A stretch of 10,963 nt of DNA from Pseudanabaena sp. CAN_BIN31 (GTDB lineage Bacteria > Cyanobacteriota > Cyanobacteriia > Pseudanabaenales > Pseudanabaenaceae), in the NCBI GenBank assembly GCA_026785865.1, contig JAJAZG010000209.1:1-10963 (forward strand). Direction: 5' to 3'. Position 1 is the first letter of the stretch, and each line of letters begins with the position of its first letter. The position numbers were made by a program, and so were the translations under genes. This document shows positions 1 to 6,526 of this stretch, piece by piece. The notes below the pieces were generated by a model that ran no database searches, was not told where the DNA came from, and was given only the letters and a program-made list of their open reading frames with translations.

Positions 1-560
1 ATATTGCCTTGGTCATCGACACGGGCAATTACCATGTCACCACCAAGATCGCTGCTACTCCAAGATACTGTGCCGCGTACGAGATCATTCCATGCGATCG
101 TGCGTGGCTCCTCGATGATGAAGCGGATCACGGGGCGGCGACCTTCGGCAGCAAAGGCTTGACGTTGTTCATCGGTGAGTTGGCGATGGCGATTGTCGTA
201 GCGTGGCGCTTGTTTGTTGGCTTTTTGGGTCTCTCGCATCGCGTCTAGCTCAGCTTCAGTGCAGTAGCAAAAGTAAGCTTTCTCTTCGGCTAGTAGTTTT
301 TGGACTGTGGCAATATAGCGATCGCTACGTTGGGTTTGAAAAAATGGTCCCTCATCAAAATTGATCCCTAACCAAGCCAAGCCTTCCAAAATATTTTGGG
401 TATACTCGTCCTTAGATCTTTCGCGATCGGTATCTTCGACTCTAAGGATAAATGTCCCCTTGTGGTGACGGGCATACAGCCAATTAAATACAGCAGTGCG
501 AGCTGTGCCTATGTGTAAGTTACCCGTTGGGCTGGGTGCAATGCGAACTCGAATAGACAT
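1..560 (-). CDS. gltX: Glutamyl-tRNA synthetase, N-terminal part (truncated by window edge)
   Basis: Reading the minus strand from the ATG at 560 gives 186 residues that run off the window without a stop. The start reads MSIRVRIAPSPTGNLHIGTA, containing the class I synthetase HIGH-type signature (HIGT, residues 16-19). It is followed by the RVEDTD motif and a FCYCTEAELDAMR segment typical of the zinc-binding region of bacterial GluRS. The enzyme charges tRNA-Glu with glutamate in the cytoplasm. In cyanobacteria Glu-tRNA also feeds tetrapyrrole synthesis, and the enzyme is usually non-discriminating (it also charges tRNA-Gln); this is family knowledge, not visible here. The KMSKS half and anticodon-binding domain lie outside the window. 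The cysteine pair and the ELDAMR segment argue against the short Glu-Q-tRNA paralogue. There is no clear Shine-Dalgarno site before the ATG. Two HIP1-type motifs lie in or near it, as in the resident genome. Confidence 0.96.
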   Translation of the reverse strand, partial: MSIRVRIAPSPTGNLHIGTARTAVFNWLYARHHKGTFILRVEDTDRERSKDEYTQNILEGLAWLGINFDEGPFFQTQRSDRYIATVQKLLAEEKAYFCYCTEAELDAMRETQKANKQAPRYDNRHRQLTDEQRQAFAAEGRRPVIRFIIEEPRTIAWNDLVRGTVSWSSSDLGGDMVIARVDDQGN

Positions 561-601
561 AAATTTGTAGACAGTATAAAATCTAATTATCCTTCATATC
601 A
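561..601 (-). promoter_or_regulatory. Possible gltX promoter
   Basis: On the minus strand a TATACT hexamer (573-578) sits 12 bases upstream of the gltX ATG and matches a -10 box well. The sequence 17 bases further upstream (596-601, TGATAT on the minus strand) is a poor -35 box. If real, the leader would be only a few bases long, which fits the absence of a Shine-Dalgarno sequence. The rest of the non-coding stretch 561-816 holds one HIP1 site (655-662) and the inverted repeats at 726-800. I see no gene in it. Confidence 0.3.
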
Positions 602-725
602 TGTAGATGTTGTCGCGTTCTAATCGTCTCTATGATGTGTTGCAAATTTTAAAGGCGATCGCTAGTTTGGTGGTTTAGGCGATCGTAAATCATGATTAAG
701 TTACAAAAAAAGATCTCCAAGGCTC

Positions 726-800
726 AGATCCCCGACTTTTTCTCTTCTGTCACAGATTCCCTATGCAATCACACAAAAAGTCGGGGATCTTAATCTGTGA
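726..800. repeat. Two interleaved inverted repeats, possible terminator of the PLD operon
   Basis: A perfect 16-base arm (AGATCCCCGACTTTTT, 726-741) pairs with its reverse complement at 775-790, leaving a 33-base loop. A second perfect 9-base repeat (TCACAGATT, 750-758, inside that loop) pairs with 792-800, outside the first stem. The two stems therefore interleave, as in an H-type pseudoknot. The structure begins 17 bases past the stop codon of the minus-strand PLD gene, and on that strand a run of T follows further on (704-712), so it may end that transcript. The long arm resembles a short repeat I believe is common in cyanobacterial intergenic DNA; that is recollection, not a search result. 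Confidence 0.6.
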
Positions 801-816
801 AGACGAGTTGAGATGT

Positions 817-1503
817 TCATGCGGACAATCTCATTGAACTTGTTAGGTCGGCGGCTTGGTCGTATCGCGCAATCAATTTTTGAATGGCTTCTATACCTCG
901 GTGAATTGTGCCTGTTTCGTCGCCTTGGAGGTCGGGATAGGCGATTTTGAGGTTGGGGATGGTGGAACTGAGAACGTTGTGACTGCCGACATAGGCGAAT
1001 TTGCGATCGCATACAAAGAATTTGCTATGTCCGCCTGTGAGTTTGAGATGGAGGCGATCGCTGTAGCATTTTTGGAGTTGGAAGAGTTTGGGCATGGCGC
1101 TATAGCGAGATTGTCCTTCGGGGGAGAAGGTGAAGTTGCCGTGATGATCCTGTTTGATGACGGTTCCGATGTCGTATTGATAGCCCCAACCGAGATCGAT
1201 TTGTACGCCTTGGTCGAGGGCATAGTTTAGCCATAGCATGAGGTCGTTGTCGATGCTGTGATTGCTTGCCCAAGGGCATTTGATGACGATGCGTTCTTTG
1301 GCTTCTTCGAGAGCTTTGAAGAGGTGCAAGCGTCCGCCCGATCTGCCAAAGGTGATTTCGGTTTCGGGTTGGGTTTCGAGAAAGCCTAGGTTTTCAAGGA
1401 ATGGCTGGGCTGGTAGATCGTATTTGTCGATCATGGTTTGGGCTTGTTTGAGGAGTTGGGAGACGGCTCTGATGTCCTTGGCATTGTAGAGAGAATTTTG
1501 CAT
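817..1503 (-). CDS. Single-HKD phospholipase D-fold protein, probable nuclease
   Basis: This 228-aa protein carries one complete HKD motif: H159-x-K161-x4-D166-x6-G173-S174-x-N176. The motif is the active site of the phospholipase D superfamily, where the histidine makes a covalent phospho-enzyme. The segment before it (about residues 50-115, with GRSGGRLHLFKALEEAKERI and a tryptophan-rich strand after it) looks like the usual start of a PLD domain. There is no signal peptide, so it is probably cytoplasmic. A single HKD in a short protein recalls Nuc-type endonucleases that dimerise to form one active site, or PLD nucleases attached to defence ATPases and helicases; no such partner is visible. 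It follows the DUF4258-like gene by 4 bases and is almost certainly co-transcribed with it. A GAGAAA stretch about 9 bases before the ATG may serve as ribosome binding site. Nuclease activity is inference; lipid hydrolysis is not excluded. Confidence 0.8.
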   Translation of the reverse strand: MQNSLYNAKDIRAVSQLLKQAQTMIDKYDLPAQPFLENLGFLETQPETEITFGRSGGRLHLFKALEEAKERIVIKCPWASNHSIDNDLMLWLNYALDQGVQIDLGWGYQYDIGTVIKQDHHGNFTFSPEGQSRYSAMPKLFQLQKCYSDRLHLKLTGGHSKFFVCDRKFAYVGSHNVLSSTIPNLKIAYPDLQGDETGTIHRGIEAIQKLIARYDQAADLTSSMRLSA

Positions 1504-1507
1504 AGTT

Positions 1508-1864
1508 TTAATTTCTCACACTGCGTTTGCTGTCAAAATTCCAGTAGGTTGTGAGGATTTGCAGGGTGGTTAAGTCCTGCGAACAGATGACTTGTAAGCC
1601 TCTGAGTGTGTCGGTAAATTTGGCGTAGGGGCTGCGTTTGAGGTTGCGATCGCTAAGGGTATAAACGATCGCGCCGTGACGATCAAAGCGTTGTTGTCCG
1701 TAGGCGATCGCGACGCGGATCATGTCGTTGCTGATGGCGCGTTGTTGTTGGCGGCGTTGGAGATGGTTGAGGTCTTTGGTTTTGCGGATGGGTGTGAGGT
1801 TGCTTTCGGGATCTAGGCGATCGTCGGTGGCGGCGATTTGTTGTATCTGTTTGTGTGTATTCAT
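1508..1864 (-). CDS. DUF4258-like small protein
   Basis: The product is about 118 aa. A charged N-terminal tail (residues 1-40, rich in K, R, Q) is followed by a compact alpha/beta domain with the pattern HGAIVYTLSDRNL, then an ending in LTTLQILTTYWN. That order (helix with basic residues, strand with a conserved Y-hydrophobic pair, terminal strand) matches DUF4258 proteins as I know them. That family has been grouped by comparative studies with small RNase-like toxins, but no activity can be claimed from this sequence. The start is uncertain: I prefer the ATG at 1864, while a TTG three codons upstream (1873) is also open. It is the first gene of the minus-strand pair with the PLD-fold protein, and is divergent from the HigB-type toxin across 108 bases. 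Confidence 0.6.
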   Translation of the reverse strand: MNTHKQIQQIAATDDRLDPESNLTPIRKTKDLNHLQRRQQQRAISNDMIRVAIAYGQQRFDRHGAIVYTLSDRNLKRSPYAKFTDTLRGLQVICSQDLTTLQILTTYWNFDSKRSVRN

Positions 1865-1916
1865 GGTCTGCAAAAATTTGATGTCTTCAACTTATCGGCT
1901 TAACCTGTGAAAGTGA

Positions 1917-1967
1917 AGGACATTTGAGGGAAGATAATAACTGTCTTTAAATGTCGTTAACTGTCCT
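1917..1967 (+). promoter_or_regulatory. Phased direct repeats, probable operator of the HigBA-type locus
   Basis: Three copies of an eight-base word occur at an exact 10-bp period: TAACTGTC (1938-1945), TAAATGTC (1948-1955) and TAACTGTC (1958-1965). A fourth, inverted copy (GACATTTG, 1919-1926) lies just upstream. The last copy ends 7 bases before the toxin ATG. A one-helical-turn spacing puts all copies on one face of the DNA, as expected for cooperative binding of a repressor. Type II antitoxins usually repress their own promoter, so the HigA-type protein (alone or with toxin) is the natural candidate ligand. The region also covers the divergent promoter of the DUF4258/PLD operon. Confidence 0.6.
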
Positions 1968-1972
1968 GTTAT

Positions 1973-2311
1973 ATGGAGCCACTGCCTAGAGATGTTCAAC
2001 CCTATCAAGATGCAAAGGGCAGTTACCCTTTTGAAGATTGGTTGGTGAAACTGCGCGATCGCAGTGCTAGAGGTAAAATCCAAACTAGATTAGCTCGCTT
2101 GTCGTTGGGTACTTTTGGCGATTCTAAGTTTGTGGGGGATGGGGTATATGAACTCAGAATCGATTATGGCGGCGGCTATCGCATCTATTTTGGGCAGGTG
2201 GGAACAAGCGTTATACTGTTGTTGTGCGGTGGCGATAAAAGCTCTCAAAATCGAGATATTCAAACGGCTAAGTCTTATTGGAGGGACTATGCAAAGCGTA
2301 CAGGTTACTAA
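1973..2311 (+). CDS. RelE/ParE-superfamily toxin, HigB-like (Gp49/COG3657 type)
   Basis: The 112-aa protein shows the family's core in order: PFEDWLVKLRDRSARGKI with a basic helix (residues 19-36), LGTFGDSKFVGDGVYELRID (46-65), GGGYRIYFG, ILLLCGGDKSSQ, and a C-terminal DIQTAKSYWRDY helix. This is the signature of the COG3657 'addiction module killer protein' group, ribosome-linked mRNA interferases of the RelE fold. Length is typical (about 100-115 aa). The ATG at 1973 has no Shine-Dalgarno sequence, and an in-frame stop lies at 1958-1960, so no longer ATG form exists; initiation may be leaderless or inefficient. Here toxin precedes antitoxin, as in HigBA loci. The reading frame is intact and all the hallmark segments are present, so the toxin is probably functional. 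Confidence 0.9.
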   Translation: MEPLPRDVQPYQDAKGSYPFEDWLVKLRDRSARGKIQTRLARLSLGTFGDSKFVGDGVYELRIDYGGGYRIYFGQVGTSVILLLCGGDKSSQNRDIQTAKSYWRDYAKRTGY

Positions 2312-2570
2312 AAGTCATGAAGATTTTTTGATTGATTCTCTAAAAGATCCTGAAGAGGCGGCGGTTTATCTTGCGGCGGTTTTGGAAGAGGTCGATCCTG
2401 AGCCTGAGTTGTTGCCTTTATGTTTAGGTCATGTGGCGGCGGCGTTGGGGTCTGCAAGCGATCGCCAATGGGTGAAAAGTTTTGGCGCGAAGGATAAGGG
2501 TCAATCGGTTTATGAGTTGGCTGAGTGGTTGGATAGTTTGGGGTTAAAGCTGACGGTGACGGTTAAATAA
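2289..2570 (+). CDS. HigA-like antitoxin (COG3636-type)
   Basis: The 93-aa protein begins MQSVQVTKSHEDFLIDSLKD and continues PEEAAVYLAAVLEE. This N-terminal block is characteristic of COG3636 antidotes that accompany COG3657 toxins. The C-terminal part ends in VYELAEWLDSLGLKLTV, the form seen in a cyanobacterial branch of the family; the standard helix-turn-helix wording (SLYRxLS...GNP) is not present, so DNA binding is less certain than in classic members. I chose ATG 2289 because a strong GGAGGG (2280-2285) lies 3 bases upstream and because the family similarity starts there; the frame is open further upstream but overlaps the toxin. The 23-base overlap with the toxin gene implies translational coupling. 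The strong ribosome binding site here, against none for the toxin, would favour excess antitoxin. Confidence 0.85.
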   Translation: MQSVQVTKSHEDFLIDSLKDPEEAAVYLAAVLEEVDPEPELLPLCLGHVAAALGSASDRQWVKSFGAKDKGQSVYELAEWLDSLGLKLTVTVK

Positions 2571-2589
2571 ACTGAATGGTGTTTCAGAT

Positions 2590-5079
2590 TTAGCTTACAA
2601 GTATTGAAATAGGAACTCTAATTAAATTCTCTACTGGAGTATAAATATCAACTTCAACTGATGGAACTCTAATTGAAACAATCAGTGAATAGCGAACAGT
2701 TTTATCCCATCGTTCTAAAGTTTTGTTCTCTTTCCACCAACCGCCAACAGGGTAAATTGCGATCGCTCCTCTTTGAGCTAAATCAGCAGCAGATCCATGC
2801 CAAATATCAGAATGAATAGAACCGTGATTTCTATTCTTTTGTCCAAGAAACCAATTATTATCACTGTCCCTTCTAGTCGAGGCTGGAGCAGTACTATTTT
2901 CTTCCTCATCTCTAGCTGCGCTATTTATACGCCTCTTGAAATCATTATCATTTTCTAGCTGTCTCTTCACTTCAAAGCGTAATCCATGAGAAGCATATCG
3001 ATGACAACTCCCCCATCCGCGTTCTCCAGGGTTAGGTTCAATAAAATAGGACAGAGTAATCTTTAGCTCTACATCTACTTCGCCAAACTCTTCTAATTTT
3101 TCGATTGGCCAAGGTAGCTTATGAAAATTCATATATCGAGTTTTGATATTGCCATTATCTAAATGGAAAGGTTTCAGATTATCTTCAACGATCAACGTTA
3201 AATCATTATTGGCACTTTTTAAAGCACGATTTAAATCAGGAACTCCATAGCCATAGCGTCTCAGAAAAGGACGTATCTTAGTTTTTCTATAATCTACACT
3301 TTTGAAAAGCGTCTGCATTGCTGGTGTCCATTCAGCAGAATGAACAATCAAGGCGCGTACTGTCTCTGGGTGAAAGTTAGGATATTGAGACATAATCCGT
3401 GCTGCCATATAGCTAGCGATGGCAGTCGCCGAACTTGTATCTCCCATACGCCCAAACAATCGAAAATTTGGTCGATGATCTGTGGTAAGCACACATAAAT
3501 CATCCATATAAATAGCTGGATTTATTCCATCAGATGCCAGATTTCCACCCTCGAATACAACATCTGGACGAATTGGCCACCGATCAGACCAAGACACTGA
3601 AGTACGGCTTCTAGGAGAAAGATCTCCTGCTGGAGCTACTGGTTTCCAACCTACATAACTAGGATGTGTAATATTAACTTTTTGAGTGTAAGCCCCCACA
3701 ACAAGTGCATTCCAAGCTTGACAAGGATTTTCAATAGCGGTTATATCATTGATGTCAGGATAATCATTAGGAAGAATGTCTTGTCTAATATTCCCACCTG
3801 ATATGATTATTAGCCGTCGAAACTCATCGTCGCCAAAGCACAATTTGTCAATGGACGCAGACCATGATGATGGAGAACCTAAGTTCGGGAAATCTTCCTC
3901 ACTAGTTACAGCCATACAAAAAACTCTAAGTCGATTTGGAGATTGAATTTCAGGTAAAGAAATAGCTTGTTCCGTAATTGCACCATAAAGTTCAGGAGCA
4001 TTCTGTCCGTTAGGAGGAAGTATTTTGACCGATTCTAGTCGATGACTAAGTTGAACAGGATATGAAGTTTGTAGAGACTTAAACAAGTCTTCATATAATG
4101 CTATTCCAGCCATTTTAGTCCCATGACCACCATTGTCATTGATTCCCCAGATAGGATTACAGGTATGCATATCAGCAGTATCTAGCGCCAACTGTATAAG
4201 AGGATGAATTTGTGTAACACCTCTATCGAGAAGGCATACAGCTACTGAATCATCTTGAGGCGGAGACAAATATTTTTCTAAATCTCTACTCCATTCTTCT
4301 TGTTCTATGGAAAGCATATCATCAAGGAAAAATGATGGAGAATCTTTCGCTATACGGAGTTCTGCAATCACATCAGAATTATCAACTATGATTGACATAG
4401 ATTCTAGGTTAGCTAATGCCAGCATAACTTCTCTCTCAGGGAAAGATATTCTATATTGCTTTGTCTCGACATGAAGTTTTTCTGTGATCATCTTAAAAGC
4501 TTCATTTTGTCCTTTCCGTAGCCACACTTCCCACCAAATATTTTGTGTGCTTTGTGGAAATAGATCATCTTTGTCTGTAAACAAAGAGCGAACTGTTCCA
4601 AGCTGAACAGACTCAATACGAGATACAAGTTTTTCATTCTTAGGCTTTTCAAACTTGGTGTCTTCAGTGCGGTATTGCTCAACCTTTGAAAGAAAGTGAT
4701 CGCTAGCTTTTTCTGGTACAAATACGGTTGCTTCAACTATATCTTCTTGAGTAGAGGATTTCCGTACTGCAACAAGTTCGATCTTTTTTGTTTTATTCTC
4801 TAAGCTTTCAAAAGCGTTTATATCATCAGAATGAATTTGGAACTCTAAATAAAATCCACGAGTACCAACAGCAATCTCAGTATTTCGGGATTCTAATTTT
4901 TGCCTAGCTCCATCAATTGCTTGATCAAGTGCTTGCAAGAGAGAGTTTGCATGGTTTTCTCTATTACGAGCAGGTGGTGTTGGGGCATCTCCTCCACCCC
5001 GACTTGGTGATGTATAATCTTCACTTTTTCCATTGCCAGACAAATATAAATGGGGAAGGTTACGAGGCTGATCCGACAT
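2590..5079 (-). CDS. ietS: Subtilisin-like (S8) serine protease of an IetAS-type system
   Basis: The 829-aa protein has three parts. Residues 1-60 are a flexible stretch with a HLYL...DYTSP motif and a following helix that I recognise as the conserved start of this S8 subgroup. Residues 70-275 form an alpha/beta pre-domain. Residues 278-570 are the subtilase domain, and 620-829 form a beta-rich C-terminal domain. The catalytic triad is complete: D285 (LLDRGV), H319 (GGHGTKMAG) and S549 (GDTSSATA). The oxyanion asparagine is N430 (ISGGN). The glycine before the catalytic TS pair is aspartate (D547). There is no signal peptide, so it should act in the cytoplasm. It follows the AAA+ ATPase gene by 47 bases, with an AAGGAG 11 bases before the ATG. 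Paired S8 protease and AAA ATPase genes are known as IetS/IetA: a toxin-antitoxin pair on Agrobacterium Ti plasmids, also reported as anti-phage. The protease would be the toxic effector. The target is unknown. The gene is AT-rich with a single HIP1 site near its 3' end. Confidence 0.88.
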   Translation of the reverse strand: MSDQPRNLPHLYLSGNGKSEDYTSPSRGGGDAPTPPARNRENHANSLLQALDQAIDGARQKLESRNTEIAVGTRGFYLEFQIHSDDINAFESLENKTKKIELVAVRKSSTQEDIVEATVFVPEKASDHFLSKVEQYRTEDTKFEKPKNEKLVSRIESVQLGTVRSLFTDKDDLFPQSTQNIWWEVWLRKGQNEAFKMITEKLHVETKQYRISFPEREVMLALANLESMSIIVDNSDVIAELRIAKDSPSFFLDDMLSIEQEEWSRDLEKYLSPPQDDSVAVCLLDRGVTQIHPLIQLALDTADMHTCNPIWGINDNGGHGTKMAGIALYEDLFKSLQTSYPVQLSHRLESVKILPPNGQNAPELYGAITEQAISLPEIQSPNRLRVFCMAVTSEEDFPNLGSPSSWSASIDKLCFGDDEFRRLIIISGGNIRQDILPNDYPDINDITAIENPCQAWNALVVGAYTQKVNITHPSYVGWKPVAPAGDLSPRSRTSVSWSDRWPIRPDVVFEGGNLASDGINPAIYMDDLCVLTTDHRPNFRLFGRMGDTSSATAIASYMAARIMSQYPNFHPETVRALIVHSAEWTPAMQTLFKSVDYRKTKIRPFLRRYGYGVPDLNRALKSANNDLTLIVEDNLKPFHLDNGNIKTRYMNFHKLPWPIEKLEEFGEVDVELKITLSYFIEPNPGERGWGSCHRYASHGLRFEVKRQLENDNDFKRRINSAARDEEENSTAPASTRRDSDNNWFLGQKNRNHGSIHSDIWHGSAADLAQRGAIAIYPVGGWWKENKTLERWDKTVRYSLIVSIRVPSVEVDIYTPVENLIRVPISILVS

Positions 5080-5109
5080 TCTAAACTATGCTCCTTTTGG
5101 TAACCAAAA
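5080..5109 (-). promoter_or_regulatory. Ribosome binding site of the protease gene next to a small hairpin
   Basis: On the minus strand the 47-base gap between the ATPase and protease genes contains TTTTGGTTACCAAAAGGAG. The first 15 bases form a perfect small hairpin (TTTTGG / CCAAAA with a 3-base loop, 5095-5109). The Shine-Dalgarno sequence AAGGAG (5091-5096) overlaps the last two bases of the 3' arm. The spacing to the ATG at 5079 is 11 bases, longer than ideal. Such an arrangement could hold translation of the protease below that of the ATPase, but the stem is AT-rich and weak. Confidence 0.4.
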
Positions 5110-5126
5110 ATTTGTATCTTTACGCT

Positions 5127-6167
5127 CTAAGAGAGAAGAGAGTAAGTCTTTCTCAGAGATTTTTTAGAATTAGACAACACAGATAACTTTGCCGACTCAC
5201 CTGAAGCCCTAACAATTTCGGCTTGACTAAGCCCTTTCGCTGTACTAATGACTTTTGACCAATCTTTTACTTCAATATCAAAAGTTAACAATTGACATTT
5301 AATAAGTTGCGGAATCATCTCTGGGTCTGGCAATTTGTACTCAAGGACATCATCAAAACGACGGAAAAGAGCTTTATCTAATAGATCTGGATGATTTGTC
5401 GAGGCAATGATGAGACTTTCACTTTCGTCATTTTCTAAAAATAGTAAAAAGGAATTTAATACACGCCTAATTTCTCCCACATCGTTAGAACTATTGCGTT
5501 GCGCCCCAATCGCATCAAACTCATCAAAGAAGTAAACTCCACGAGTCGTTACCATTGAGTCAAAAATTAATTTGAGCCGTATCGCAGTTTCTCCCATGAA
5601 TTTACCAATGAGAGTGTCATATAAAGCTGTAAATAGAGGTAGTTGGAGCTCTCCAGCTAAAGCTGCTGCGGTCATTGTTTTACCAGATCCTGGCGGTCCT
5701 ACAAGTAAGATTTTTTTGCGCGGGGTTAAGTTATGTGCCTGAAGATGTTTTTGTTGCCTTTGTTCTGTCAAAATTCGCTTTAATCGAGAGCTTAGATCAG
5801 GAAGAAGAACCATGTCAGACAATCTTGTGTCTGGATATCTTGCAGACAATAAATTTGCAAGCTCTCCTTTAGGCTGAACTAGTGGTACAGGTCCCTGCTT
5901 GCGCTCGACACTAGAATTATTGACTTTAGATTGATCGATTAACTCTCGAATGTCTTGAGCTAGTTTTCCATGTCCAGCCCGTGCTTCATGTGCAGCCATC
6001 TGTAGAGCAGCAGAATAAAACTGTTGCTCTTCGCCTTCTATATGACTCTTTAGAAGAGCTATGATGTGCCGCGCAGTGGACATGGCAGTATTTGCACTCT
6101 CAGATTTATGTGATAACTTCAGAAATTGATAAAAGGATTGTATCGTAGAATTACTGGAAAAAGGCAT
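5127..6167 (-). CDS. ietA: AAA+ ATPase of an IetAS-type system
   Basis: The 346-aa protein has an N-terminal helical region (residues 1-115) and a classic AAA domain. Visible motifs are Walker A GPPGSGKT (157-164), the pore-loop IGKFMGET (187-194), Walker B VYFFDEFDAIG (211-221, D215/E216), sensor 1 STNHPDLLDKAL (256-267, N258), arginine fingers R269/R270 in the FRRFDD segment, and a C-terminal lid region with GLSQAEIVRAS. This is the FtsH/spastin-like subclass that forms hexamers threading protein substrates through a central pore. It is the upstream gene of the operon with the S8 protease. In described IetAS pairs the ATPase is needed to control the protease and both are needed for phage protection (established for the family, not shown here). 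The ATG at 6167 has only a weak ribosome binding site. The inverted-repeat element at 6191-6283 begins 24 bases upstream and may contain or displace the promoter. Confidence 0.88.
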   Translation of the reverse strand: MPFSSNSTIQSFYQFLKLSHKSESANTAMSTARHIIALLKSHIEGEEQQFYSAALQMAAHEARAGHGKLAQDIRELIDQSKVNNSSVERKQGPVPLVQPKGELANLLSARYPDTRLSDMVLLPDLSSRLKRILTEQRQQKHLQAHNLTPRKKILLVGPPGSGKTMTAAALAGELQLPLFTALYDTLIGKFMGETAIRLKLIFDSMVTTRGVYFFDEFDAIGAQRNSSNDVGEIRRVLNSFLLFLENDESESLIIASTNHPDLLDKALFRRFDDVLEYKLPDPEMIPQLIKCQLLTFDIEVKDWSKVISTAKGLSQAEIVRASGESAKLSVLSNSKKSLRKTYSLLS

Positions 6168-6190
6168 TGAAGGTAATAAACCTTATAGTT

Positions 6191-6283
6191 AGGGACGAGC
6201 GTGAAAATAAAGTACCAATTACTTGACGGTAGCGCAGTCGTTTAGCCTTATCTAATTGGTACTTTATTAAGCTGCACGTCCCT
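6191..6283. mobile_element. MITE-like inverted-repeat element between ietA and the TA array
   Basis: Two 31-base arms (6191-6221 and 6253-6283) match at 25 of 31 positions when one is reverse-complemented, including a perfect 16-base inner block (AATAAAGTACCAATTA, 6206-6221 with 6253-6268) and a perfect 7-base tip (AGGGACG). The loop is 31 bases and encodes nothing. If the element is taken as starting at GGGACG, the three bases TTA flank it on both sides (6189-6191 and 6283-6285), which could be a target duplication. The whole is non-coding and fills most of the divergent promoter region, so it likely also folds as an RNA hairpin. It could equally be a resident structured repeat without transposition history. 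Confidence 0.5.
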
Positions 6284-6313
6284 TATGTAATCAAACAAAG
6301 GGGATTTTCAGGA

Positions 6314-6514
6314 ATGTACCATGCAACTAGCAGTTTATTCTTCAGTGATATAGCGATCGCCCTTTATTGTCGCGAAGAAAATCCAATAATTGGGAAACTC
6401 TGCCACGACCTAGACCCAATCCACATCGTTCTATTCACAGGAGAACAAACCACCGAACAACTCACAGACAAGATTCAAACTTGGCTCTCAAGAATTAAAT
6501 TAGAATACATCTAG
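6314..6514 (+). CDS. Hypothetical 66-aa protein
   Basis: I do not recognise this product. It reads MYHATSSLFFSDIAIALYCR at the N-terminus, then a segment with a hydrophobic strand (PIHIVLFTG, about residues 35-43), and a C-terminal helix (TEQLTDKIQTWLSRIKLEY). The strand-loop-helix ending looks like the tail of a larger alpha/beta domain, so it may be a remnant whose front was lost when the neighbouring inverted-repeat element arrived. An AAAGGGGA stretch lies 9 bases before the ATG. It precedes vapB by 12 bases on the same strand and could be transcribed with it. Codon use resembles the neighbouring TA genes and there is one HIP1 site. Confidence 0.45.
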   Translation: MYHATSSLFFSDIAIALYCREENPIIGKLCHDLDPIHIVLFTGEQTTEQLTDKIQTWLSRIKLEYI

Positions 6515-6526
6515 GAGATAACCACC

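Noticed and set aside
856..1230. Plus-strand frame of 124 codons across the PLD gene
   Set aside because: It lies antisense to a gene with a clear HKD motif and shows no recognisable pattern; it is a shadow of that gene's codon use.
2115..2288. Longer start for the HigA-like antitoxin
   Set aside because: The extra 58 residues would lie wholly inside the toxin gene in another frame; the strong GGAGGG and the family similarity both point to ATG 2289.
5675..5872. Plus-strand frame of 65 codons inside the ATPase gene
   Set aside because: Antisense to the Walker A region of a well-supported gene; no ribosome binding site or recognisable domain.
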